64,000 nucleotides of DNA, from contig JAUPFV010000005.1 in NCBI GenBank assembly GCA_036936605.1, forward strand, positions 3,089,670 through 3,153,669, read 5' to 3'. The position numbers and the translations under genes were made by a program. This document shows, piece after piece, positions 32,417 to 41,434 of the stretch. Below the pieces are notes generated by a model. That model was not told the DNA's origin. It saw only the letters and a list, made by a program, of their open reading frames with translations, and did no database searches. The DNA is from Limnanthes douglasii subsp. nivea (lineage: Eukaryota > Streptophyta > Magnoliopsida > Brassicales > Limnanthaceae). Within the stretch, counting starts at the first letter, position 1. Every line of letters starts with the position of its first letter.

Positions 32417-34150
32417 TTAAGGATCAGTATGAACATTTTCATCGCCTCCTCCTTGCTGATTTTGGTCGGATGTATCATTGGTTGTTCCATCATTCATATT
32501 CACTCTAACCTCATCCATCATCTTCTGTCCGAACCCTCCTGTTCCTTGCTGACCACCTAAGTTTTGCAGATTTTGTCCTAACAAAATATATAAATGTAAT
32601 AATTTCACGTTAGTCCATTTCACAAGTGTTCACCTATGCAAGTAACTTATAGCAATTCAAATTTTACCTTGCATCAGTGCCAAATTTTTCTTTTTCTTTT
32701 GACGACACAACACAAAAACTCCGATCGCGACCCAAACAAGAACGAACAATGGTATCAGGACTCCAAGAATGATGCCTAGATTGCTGCTCTTTTTCTTCGC
32801 GCTGGATCCCTCACTGACTACTTTACATGACTTGCCCGAAACACATAAACCATCGGCGTTGTAAGCTACGTCGCTCAACAACGTGTCACCGACTGAAAAA
32901 ACTTCGAGAGCATTAAGAAGTGGAGGAAAACTCGAAGTACTTGTGGCCTCCAACGCAAACGAAGTTTTTGAAGAGGCTGTAAGCTCAGTAACATATAGCT
33001 CGTCCGCTACTTTATAAAGAGGAACAATAGGGCTGCCCAAATCCTCTTTGTTTACACGAAGCTGAAACGTTCGTGATTCTGTGATGTCTAGTTGTTGGAT
33101 TTCAGCGAAATACATGTTGATATGTAAAAGAGTTGGGTCCGACGGTAAAATAGAGCTTAATGAGATGGAAATCGAAGTATCAGGTGTTGTAACCGCGTTT
33201 TCGAATACTTCACTTGGAGGGTTGTCGGGTAAGAGGCTGACATCAACGGATCTTCCGTCGTTGCTGATATCGATTAAACCTTTGCCGCCGGGTGATGACG
33301 TCCAGATTCTGTCGTAAGAATCCTGTGGATATCTGTTCAATACAAAACATTGTTTTAACATCTCTTATCCTTTTCTATTTACGAGATTCGACAAAATTTG
33401 AGACATCAATCACGATATTACCTAATCGTATCTTTTGAACCAAAAGCAAGTCGAGCTATCAAGAACAAGGCTTTATCCGGACTAGCTTTAGCATACATTT
33501 TACTGTCCAAACTTCGAATTTGAAGAGCGGACATAAAAGGAAACTGATTCGGAGACGACTGAGCAACACAGACACTAACACTCGGTGTTGTAGTAACATA
33601 GATTGCTTCATAAGTAACAACTTCGTCCAACGAAGTTTCAACATTAGCCCAATGATTTCCGTCGAATTCAAGATCAAAACTCGGAGGCGACGATTTCTTA
33701 TCGTAGTTTCCGTAGTAAAAACTCGCACGAATCATAACTTTATCATCTTTGTCCGCCTCCACCGTGTAACAATTTTTCTTCTGATTTTTCGAGAAGACCC
33801 TCAGGGTTCTCATGGTTTTATCGACTGAGTTACCCGGGATTGATATTATCTCGCTGTTGTCAGCTCCGTCTTCATCTCCGGTCCAATTTATCGTGTTATC
33901 GTCTTTGTATGTATCTCCGGTGAACCCACAATCAATAGCGATACTAACCCCTGTGCCGAATAATAAAAACTCATTTGTCATACTCAAAATAAATGAAGAA
34001 ACATACTTCAAAGAATGAAACTTTTAATTCATATTCATAAATCTAATGTTTATTCGAAAATTAAAACTTTATATGACGAAGATTTTTACCGTTTGCTATG
34101 GCCAATAACGTGGAAAGAATTAATATGAGCGAGAGAAGATAGGAAGCCAT
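32417..34150 (-). CDS. Malectin-like domain receptor protein without kinase
   Basis: Four exons: 34090-34150, 33422-33950, 32668-33332 and 32417-32577, with GT-AG introns in phase, giving 471 aa. There is a hydrophobic signal peptide (MASYLLSLILIL...), then a malectin-like ectodomain starting ISIDCGFTGDTY and spanning about residues 22-365, with the YPQDSYDRIW hallmark of the second half. One membrane segment (about 390-415) follows, then a basic CRQKKKK stop-transfer and a short Gly/Gln/Asn-rich tail. Related plant receptors continue into leucine-rich repeats and a kinase; both are absent and the last exon ends with a stop. It is probably a plasma-membrane receptor-like protein that could bind carbohydrate or act as a co-receptor. 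The ligand is unknown. Confidence 0.85.
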
Positions 34151-34179
34151 GTCTAGTTTGAGAAATTTAGTTGGAGAAC

Positions 34180-34192
34180 TTAAGTATATAAA
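34180..34192 (-). promoter_or_regulatory. Putative TATA box of malectin-like gene
   Basis: The minus strand reads CTTTATATACTTA about 35 bp upstream of the ATG at 34150. Confidence 0.5.
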
Positions 34193-34199
34193 GACAAGG

Positions 34200-35102
34200 T
34201 CATTCTAATAATGGAGCCAAAATATAAGAGGGTATATGAACAACTGTTTTTGTTACATTAGAAGCACATTGTAACCACACCTATCACGTCGGTAAGTCAA
34301 CTAGTTGTACATGATTAACCTGGTCAATGGGGGTATTTTAGTTTTGAATATAATGAAAATTCTAAATAGTCAACTTAAAACTATTGGTTTAGAAGAAAAA
34401 AAGAAAAGCTATGTGCTAGTATTATATATTTAAGTCAATATTTTTGTTAAAATAAAACTCTAATTTAGTTGACTTTATATACTTAGAGATCACTTATCTT
34501 TAATTTAAAGTTATTGGTTTCTGGACGGATTTTTTAGGAAACCCGCTGCTACTCAGAGTGCAGTGAGTGCGCGTAGGCTAAACTTTCGGTCGAACCCAAT
34601 AACTTATAAACCAACGCGAGAAGGTAAACAACATAAGATGACACGTTCAGGCGAGAAAGCGTATATAAAAAGATTTGAATTCATGATTTTTTATCACAAA
34701 CATGCCTACTCAATCAATTCGTGGAAAGTCCAACCACTATACTAAAGTATAATTTTGTTGATTCCGTGCAGTTTGGATTTGACTGACGGTTCGATTAAAC
34801 TGTTAAATTTCCAGTTTGAATAGTTTAGTTTATTGGTTTATAGCCCATCGGATCGTTAAGTGTCTGGCTTTAAAATTTTTAACTGCAGTGGGTTGTTAAG
34901 TTTTCTAATTCCATTAGGTTCAGAGTGATTTAATTCGATTTCGGTTCGGTCAATTTCGATCCAATTTATGTTGGGTTAAGCAGTTTAATTGTAATTTGAT
35001 TTTCAAATATCTTGTTCAAATAAATGATATAAAAATTAAAAATATTACCCGATAACTTAGACAATTTAATATATAAAAAATAATTTTTTTTAAAATAACT
35101 GA
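34200..35102. other. Intergenic; no gene
   Basis: AT-rich sequence with simple GGTTCGG-like motifs and no coding signal. It ends at the target duplication of the large MULE. Confidence 0.6.
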
Positions 35103-35111
35103 TTCTAAAAA
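35103..35111. repeat. 9-bp target duplication TTCTAAAAA (left) of MULE
   Basis: TTCTAAAAA at 35103-35111 is repeated exactly at 44960-44968, directly outside the terminal repeats. Nine bases is the Mutator superfamily signature. Confidence 0.95.
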
Positions 35112-35155
35112 GGGCAAGGCTAAAATGAGACCCCATTTGGCTATAATGAGACCCC
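35112..35155. repeat. Left terminal inverted repeat of MULE
   Basis: 44 bp, 42 identical to the inverted right end. The motif CTATAATGAGACCCC is repeated immediately inside (to about 35191), giving four close copies on this side. Confidence 0.93.
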
Positions 35156-35239
35156 TCTATAATGAGACCCCATTTGGCTATAATGAGATCCGAAAAAAGA
35201 CACATTTATCCCTGATATAAAACCCTTATTTTCAGCCCA

Positions 35240-35298
35240 TTTTCTCTCTTTTCTCTCTTTTCTCTCTTTTCTCTCTTCTCTCTCTACTCTCTCTCAAA
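35240..35298. repeat. TCTCTCTTT-rich low-complexity leader
   Basis: A pyrimidine tract of TTTTCTCTC units, probably in the 5' untranslated exon of the mobile-domain gene. The opposite end has a similar CT-rich stretch upstream of the transposase (44780-44830). Confidence 0.7.
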
Positions 35299-35618
35299 CT
35301 CAAAAAAAACTCGAAATCAAAACAACAAGTTTTATCAAATCCAACATCACAAACAGCTTAAGGTACGAATCCTTTACATATCCATGTAATTTTTATGCAT
35401 TTTAGTTTAGTATTTTTAGTGATTTTTAGAGTTTAGTGTTCTTGATAAAAAAGTCGGATTTTCATGTATATTTAGTCGTTTTTTTTGAAAAAAAACTTCA
35501 GATTCGTGTTAGTCGATTCAGTAGGATCGTTTTGGTACCATGCATGAGGAATTTGGGTTGGGTTTTGGGGATTTGGGTTCGATTTTTGGAGTTGGGGATG
35601 AAGGTTCTGGAAATCGCG

Positions 35619-35770
35619 ATTTGCGAACTGGGCCTTCGCAACCCGTGCAAAATCGCGAACGACCCGTTCGCAATTTTGCACGGGCCGCGAAGGCCCAGTT
35701 CGCAAATTGCCAATTTCTGCAATTTTTGAATTTGAGAAATTGCGAACTCGGCGTTCGCAATTTCTCAAAT
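35619..35770. repeat. Two hairpins in the 5'-UTR intron of the mobile-domain gene
   Basis: Hairpin 1: arms 35619-35661 and 35665-35707, 40 of 43 paired, 3-nt spacer. Hairpin 2: arms 35730-35747 and 35753-35770, 18 of 18 paired, 5-nt loop. All contain TTGCGAAC/GTTCGCAA. They lie inside a probable leader intron (donor GT at 35363, acceptor AG at 35853-35854). Confidence 0.9.
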
Positions 35771-35855
35771 TTATAGAATTGTGTGTATGTTTTTTTTGTT
35801 TTACGAAATAGTTTGTATCCCATATTTATTAACAATTTATATGTTGTATTTCAGC

Positions 35856-37682
35856 ATGCCTCGCAAACATGAGACACCAGTTCGACATTCGGCAGACTCG
35901 AGCGATGATGGAGAGCACTCTGAGCTTGTGTCACGGTCACGGTCGGTTAGGCGTAGGCCTAGCGCTTCCACTCCGGCCCCCGTTCTATCCCAGGGGTTTG
36001 CTACATTCGACCTGTTATTTCGGAGGGTGAACCCTCACGTACCTGGTCTATATCCAGAGTATGCACAGCACGAGGCTTACCACATCTTTGCTGGAGAGGT
36101 AAGTAATGATGTGGTTTAAAGTACGTTTATATGTTCTTTTGTATTATTTCTAAGTTGTTTATGTCTTATGTAGTCTCGCCGGTACTCGCGGTGCTACTCT
36201 ATGTACGGTACCCACCGTGCGTGGGCTCTTGCTGGGCAGCACAGGGTAAGGGAGCAGGTTATGATGACTTGTTTCGGCCCACTGGTAGATGCGTTGGAGC
36301 GTTGGAATACCAACGTTCATCTTGTAGATGCTTTCCTGGAGAGGTGGCATTCGGAGACGAACACCTTTCACTTTAGCTTCGGTGAGATGACGGTTACGCT
36401 AGACGACGTCCACGTCATCACTAGTCTCCCGGTCACAGGTGATGATTTCGTAGTTCAGTCTTTTCCTAGTAATGGACAGCGTGAGGCTTGGTATTCTAGT
36501 GCATTAGGCATAGATTTGGATGACCTTAGGTATGAGTTAGGGCAACATGGGGGGGGGGGGTAATGGTAGATCTGTTCGTTTACAGTTTTTACGCGAGAAG
36601 TACATGGTACGTAGATATAAAGATGAGAACATGTCTGATAGTGATGTAAAGTGCGCCACTAGGGGTTATCTGCTGCATATGTTGGGTTGTTGTGTTCTAG
36701 TGAACAAGACGGGGAATAGTATATCTTTAGATTACCTCCAGTTTGTAGAGCATTATACCTCCTCCGTTAGATATAACTGGGGACAGCATATACTAGCTCA
36801 GCTGTACCACCACCTAGGGAAGTCCTCGCTGCACACGACTTCAGGGATTGCGGGTTGTATTGCCTTGTTGGAGGCGTGGATATACGATCACTTCTCCACC
36901 TGTTTGCCTACGATTAACACGAACTACGACTGTTCTATGCCGACGATGTGCCGATATGTACCGACGCCGTTTCGTGCAGATGATGAGACTCGGATTAACA
37001 TCCGACAGGGACTGATTTCGTTGACGGTGAACCATGTGAGTTACAATGATTTGTTATATTTGTTTCCATAGCTTTAATTTATTATTACTTTCATTTTTGG
37101 AAGATTATTAACTAACATTTTCATATGACACAGGTTTGGTTCAGGCCTTACGAGGATCATCGTGCTCATTTCCCTTCTCAGGATGTGGCTTGGATTGACC
37201 ACACGCTGAAGGCGTTCGATGTAGTTGAGGCGTACTATCCGCTTCGGGTGGCTCGGCAGCTAGGGCACGTTCAGGACATACCACCGGCGTTGCGGACTGT
37301 TCTACCCGTACATAGGCGAAAGCGTATGAACACGCGCTACTTGTGGGATGAGGCCACGTGGATATCATGGAGGTCACACGTTGTTGACCCGAGGATTCGC
37401 GGTGACAGGTACATTATAGGCGGTCCTGGCACGACCACGACGTACGATGTATGGATCAGTGACCACCTATGGTACGTTCTTATTGATCCTAGTATTATTG
37501 CTCCATCTGCTTTGCATGTTCCAGAGCCCCCTAGTGCGATGACATATCAGGCACGACTGTATCAGCTTTCCGATCGTGTTACTGATGTTGATTCTAGAGC
37601 GGAGTCGATGAGTGTGGAGGACTTGCGTCGGGAGATACATGAGTGTCACCTTTTAGGGGTCCAGTACCGCCAGTTCGATTGA
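35856..37682 (+). CDS. Plant mobile domain (MAIN-like) protein of the MULE
   Basis: Exons 35856-36098, 36174-37035 and 37134-37682 (GT-AG introns in phase), about 550 aa. After a Ser/Arg-rich N-terminus comes the plant mobile domain (PF10536 type): LYPEYAQHEAYHIF, VDAFLERWHSETNTFHFSFGEM, TLDDVHVITSLPV, then blocks ending in a PY-type segment (VWFRPYEDHR). The family includes MAIN and MAIL1, nuclear proteins that with a PP7-type phosphatase repress transposons, and also TE-borne copies. A run of twelve G at 36549-36560 puts the two halves of exon 2 in different frames; a run of 10 or 13 would join them. This may be slippage or a sequencing error. An untranslated first exon and intron precede it. 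Confidence 0.85.
36549..36560 (+). other. G12 homopolymer that shifts the mobile-domain frame
   Basis: With 12 G the frame ends at a TAA right after the run. With 10 or 13 it continues into the intact downstream half. Confidence 0.85.
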
Positions 37683-38028
37683 GTTTGATACTACATTATT
37701 TTTTTGCTTTGCTTTAGTTGTTGCTTTAGTTGACATGGTTGTATGGAATTGATTTTGGTTCTTTATTTGTCGCTTTTGTTCGGATTAGTTGATAGCACCT
37801 TATTTTTTCTATTTTAGTTCTACTTAAGTTGTTCCTTTCACTTATATGATGTGCATCTTAAAAACAACAACACTTAAAATGTAACACCTAGATTTCTCCC
37901 ATAATATAAAATACACAAGGAAATTACACACATAGCCTAAAAGCATTTCGTGATTAAACATACATAAGCAACTAAATTAAAGCAAACGGTAGATAAACTA
38001 ACCCTCAGTCAGCATTGGACACTTAGTT
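37683..38028. other. 3' region between convergent genes of the MULE
   Basis: AT-rich, no ORF, between two convergent genes. Probably both 3' untranslated regions. Confidence 0.55.
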
Positions 38029-38472
38029 CTACGGAGTCGGATAGTTCATTCCATACCCATCTGAATCACTACTTCCTTCGGGAGTTGAATACGTACGAAC
38101 GCCGCTCGCTATTGCGTCTGCTATTTGTTGCTCTTCCGACTGTGTCACTAAAGACACCATCTCCAGCGTGATTGTACTTTGCGATCCCATGTCGAATACC
38201 TTTCGGAGGTTGGTTTGGACTTCCCAAGGAAGTGACTCGATTTGTAAAGTCACTGTTTTAAGGTAAGCTAACCTTTCGGACACTTCTTCGCGTGTGCGTG
38301 GTCGAGGCATCATACATCCCGGGCAGGAAGCCTCCCTACCGTGGTTGAAGAACATTCTGCACAAGACCGCATCGATGAAGCCAGGAACCTCCTCTTCTAT
38401 TGCACCCCTCACGATGTCAAATGCGTTTAGGAGGCTTGCATCTTCGTCTACGTTCCAGCCCGAATCACACAT
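38029..38472 (-). CDS. Small accessory protein 1 of the MULE (unrecognised family)
   Basis: 147 aa, one exon, with a TATAAATA box about 42 bp upstream of the ATG (38513-38520). The start WNVDEDASLLNAFDI resembles the first helix of SANT/Myb-like folds (aromatic, then ED..LL.A). A conserved-looking VLCRMFFNHGR segment follows, then an Arg/Glu-rich helix (RTREEVSERLAYLK), a LP.EV.T...V block, and an acidic Ser/Asp-rich tail. The spacing of these blocks matches the protein at 39056-39433, so the two look like diverged paralogues. No known family is recognised. Position inside the element suggests a role in transposition or in countering silencing, but that is inference. Confidence 0.7.
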   Translation of the reverse strand: MCDSGWNVDEDASLLNAFDIVRGAIEEEVPGFIDAVLCRMFFNHGREASCPGCMMPRPRTREEVSERLAYLKTVTLQIESLPWEVQTNLRKVFDMGSQSTITLEMVSLVTQSEEQQIADAIASGVRTYSTPEGSSDSDGYGMNYPTP

Positions 38473-39055
38473 TGTTATACCTTAAATGTTTAGTTTCTTA
38501 GTCTGATGGTAGTATTTATAAACTCGAACTGGGTGGTTCAACTCAAAATTTGTTAGCGGGAAAGGTTGTCTTTGTTCCCGCTCAAATCTGTTTTTAGCGG
38601 GAAACCTTCCCTCCATTCCCTCCATATGTTTCCATACAATATTATAATATTCTGATGAACTAATGTCTATTTAGATTTTTGTATGTACTGTTGTTATCCT
38701 GCAACCAATAAATTATGTCTGTTTAAATTACGTCTTTATGTACCACTTTTATGGTTAAGATAACGTTATCCAAGTTGGCCTATTGATGAACAACACGTGT
38801 AAGAAAAGGATACCGCAATCCAAACGGACGAATGAGTATGCAACACCTAATATTTAAAAAGGTACAATAACTATTCAGTGCAATAATAGCAGGGGTCTCA
38901 TTATAACAAAAATTCCATCACCAGGTTTTCCGCTATAACGAGACACCTAAAAAAGTTGCCGCCAAAAATATCTGCTTTAAATGTAGTTCCCGCCCAAACA
39001 ACCACGACCCTATAAATAGACGTGAAGCACTATTCGAACAGTAACAATTTAACCA
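38473..39055. promoter_or_regulatory. Shared divergent promoter region of the two small genes
   Basis: 583 bp between two divergent starts, with a TATA box for each: minus-strand TATAAATA near 38513-38520, plus-strand TATAAATAG at 39010-39018. Between them is an inverted pair of the terminal motif: GGTCTCATTATAAC at 38894-38907 and its inverse at 38931-38947. Confidence 0.65.
38894..38947. repeat. Internal inverted pair of the MULE terminal motif (pair 1)
   Basis: GGTCTCATTATAAC (right-end orientation) followed 23 bp later by CGCTATAACGAGACACC (left-end orientation), as if a right end and a left end abut. Confidence 0.85.
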
Positions 39056-39433
39056 ATGGAGTTTACCCCTAATGAAGATTACCATTTGCTCGAGGCAGTG
39101 AAACTCGCCCACCGAGAATTGGGAGAAGATAGTAGCGAAGCGTTTTTCGAGCTGGTCTTGTGTAATATGTACTACAACTACGGGCGTTTAGGAACTGAAG
39201 GTATTGTCGTGCGTAACTGTGACCAAATCAAGGAGAGATACATTTTTTGCAAACCAATGGATCGTTTGTTGTTTCTACCTTTTAAAATTAAGCAAGAAGC
39301 AGCTACCGTCTGGAACATGACCGTGGTAGACTACATCACGAAGGATATGGTAGCGTATCTTGAGAATAGGATTACTGAGAGGGAAGAGGGGATTCAGTCT
39401 GACGACAACTTGGGATACGACTTCGACGATTGA
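39056..39433 (+). CDS. Small accessory protein 2 of the MULE (unrecognised family)
   Basis: 125 aa, one exon, TATA box 38 bp upstream. Order of blocks: FTPNEDYHLLEAVKLAH, ELVLCNMYYNYGR, QIKERYIFC, LLFLPFKIKQEAATVWNM, DYITKDMVAYLEN and an acidic Asp-rich C-terminus. It parallels small protein 1 block for block (ED..LL.A; VLC.M..N.GR; a charged helix; a hydrophobic -LP/-LPF- block; an acidic tail), at low identity. This suggests duplication and divergence inside the element. No catalytic motif is visible; small, acidic-tailed and with a possible Myb/SANT-like N-terminal helix, it might bind DNA or the transposase. The frame is intact. Confidence 0.7.
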   Translation: MEFTPNEDYHLLEAVKLAHRELGEDSSEAFFELVLCNMYYNYGRLGTEGIVVRNCDQIKERYIFCKPMDRLLFLPFKIKQEAATVWNMTVVDYITKDMVAYLENRITEREEGIQSDDNLGYDFDD

Positions 39434-39925
39434 GCATTGTGATATGTTTTTAATAGTTTCCATCTGGTAGTGTCTGTATTGTCTGTTTGTTTTACTTAAT
39501 GCCATAACTTGTTAAAGTTTTCATTACCTAGTTTTGTAGACATTATTTGGTACCCGCTACTTCAAACAACAACTAATTAAAAAGTCACACCTCAAAAATA
39601 AAAACCAGTGATAAGAAAATAATAACTTCAAACAACAACTGATAAGGAAATTGACAACTTCAAACAACAAACAGTAATACGAAAATCACAACTACAAACT
39701 ACAAACAACAACTGATAATAAAACAACAAACAGTAATACGTAACACTGCATAAGTGGAAGGCTTAGTCGTAGTCGTGTCTAAGTTTGTATTCCACATCAT
39801 CCACTTCACCCCTTGCAATTATTTCGTTCCTGCGGTAGGTTGCAAAAGTGTCGTATTTTGTTAGATTTTATGTCCCATTTTATAGGAGGCGAGTCAATTT
39901 TGGTGGGCGTTTAGTATTTGGATGA
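39434..39925. other. Non-coding region downstream of small gene 2
   Basis: AT-rich. ACTTCAAACAACAACTGATAA-like phrases recur several times at 39560-39740, giving a low-order repeat. No ORF. Confidence 0.55.
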
Positions 39926-39990
39926 GGTCTCATTATAGCTGCTTTCGTACTATTTCGAATGCAATGTTGTTTTTCGCTATAATGAGACCC
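39926..39990. repeat. Internal inverted pair of the MULE terminal motif (pair 2)
   Basis: GGTCTCATTATAGC at 39926-39939 and its inverse CGCTATAATGAGACCC at 39975-39990, in the same relative order as pair 1. Confidence 0.88.
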
Positions 39991-40200
39991 TGATTTAAAC
40001 AACGTGGGTTGTAATAATTAACTTATATATGTGTGTAGTTTTGTATATATTATATGTCACCACATTAGTCGTCCATCCAGATTACGTTATCCTTACATGT
40101 CTGACAACGCTATCCTACTTTTAAGTAGTTTTTAGTCGGTTCATATATCTTATCTTATACCTCAAATCACAATTAATATTGAAGGTTTTAAAAAAATTCA

Positions 40201-41020
40201 GTTTAAAACGAAAAATCAGTTTTGGAGTCGTTAAGGTCAAAAAATGTGACCATTTTAGGCTACTTCGATGTCGTTTTTTATAACTTTTTTTATATTTTTT
40301 TTTCCGCAAAATTCTAATCATTAGGGCCACTTGACTAATGTTTGATGTTGGTAAAAGGAAAAATCAGTTTTGGAGTCGTTAAGGTCACAAAATGTGACCA
40401 TTTTAGGCTACTTCGATGTCGTTTTTTTCAACTTTTTTGGGTTTTTTTTTTGTTTCCGCAAAATTCTAATCATTAGGGCCACTTGACTAATGTTTGATGT
40501 TGGTAAAAGGAAAAATCAGTTTTGGAGTCGTTAAGGTCACAAAATGTGACCATTTTAGGCTACTTCGATGTCGTTTTTTTCAACTTTTTTGAGTTTTTTT
40601 TTTCTTTTTTTTTCCGAAAAATTCTAATCATTAGGGCCACTTGACTAATGTTTGATGTTGGTAAAAGGAAAAATCAGTTTTGGAGTCGTTAAGGTCACAA
40701 AATGTGACCATTTTAGGCTACTTCGATGTCGTTTTTTTCAACTTTTTTGAGTTTTTTTTTCTTTTCTTTTTCCGAAAAATTCTAATCATTAGGGCCACTT
40801 GACTAATGTTTGATGTTGGTAAAAGGAAAAATCAGTTTTGGAGTCGTTAAGGTCACAAAATGTGACCATTTTAGGCTACTTCGATGTCGTTTTTTTCAAC
40901 TTTTTTGAGTTTTTTTTTTCTTTTTTTTTTCCGAAAAATTCTAATCATTAGGGCCACTTGACTAATGTTTGATGTTGGTAATAGGAAAAATCAGTTTTGG
41001 AGTCGTTAAGGTCACAAAAA
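40201..41020. repeat. Tandem repeat block, six ~155-bp units with palindromic core
   Basis: Unit marker AAAAATCAGTTTTGGAGTCG starts at 40211, 40359, 40511, 40669, 40827 and 40986 (periods 148-159). Units 2-5 contain the palindrome GGTCACAAAATGTGACC; unit 1 has a degraded form and unit 6 is cut short. The poly(T) stretch in each unit varies in length. The later units are nearly identical, pointing to recent amplification. Confidence 0.95.
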
Positions 41021-41039
41021 GTTGAAAAAACAAAATTTC

Positions 41040-41210
41040 CAGAGGGTATTGCGAATTCAGGTGCTTGTAAAACGCCGGATTTGCGAATGCAGGCCCATGA
41101 AATTGGGCAAAATTGCGAACCCACACTTCGCGATTTTGATAAATTGTAGTGGTGGGAGTTCGCATTTTGGGCCAAATCACCCGTACAACGTTCGCAAATC
41201 CACCACTGGG
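41040..41210. repeat. Central cluster of GCGAA/TTCGC motifs
   Basis: TTGCGAA occurs at several places with inverted TTCGC partners (about 41049, 41083, 41114, 41126, 41157, 41189). The same motif makes the hairpins near both ends of the element. Confidence 0.7.
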
Positions 41211-41434
41211 CCGAAATTTAAAAAAAATTCACACTTTTTTTGATATAATTGTAATTTTATCGGGAACTAGCAATTTATTTGTGGTGTGCAACTTGTTTTT
41301 ACAACAATTATAAGTAATGGAATTTTAGAAATAAATAAAACGTGGGAGTATCGATTACAAACCAAAGTGAAAGTTCTAAAAATATTCGTAGACACAACGG
41401 AGTTCGGTTAAACACGTAATGCATAATAAAATTA

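Noticed and set aside
36841..37377. Minus-strand ORFs opposite the mobile-domain exons
   Set aside because: Shadows of the plus-strand coding exons.
40201..41020. Considered a CRISPR-like array
   Set aside because: Units are ~155 bp contiguous tandem repeats with no unique spacers, in a plant transposon.
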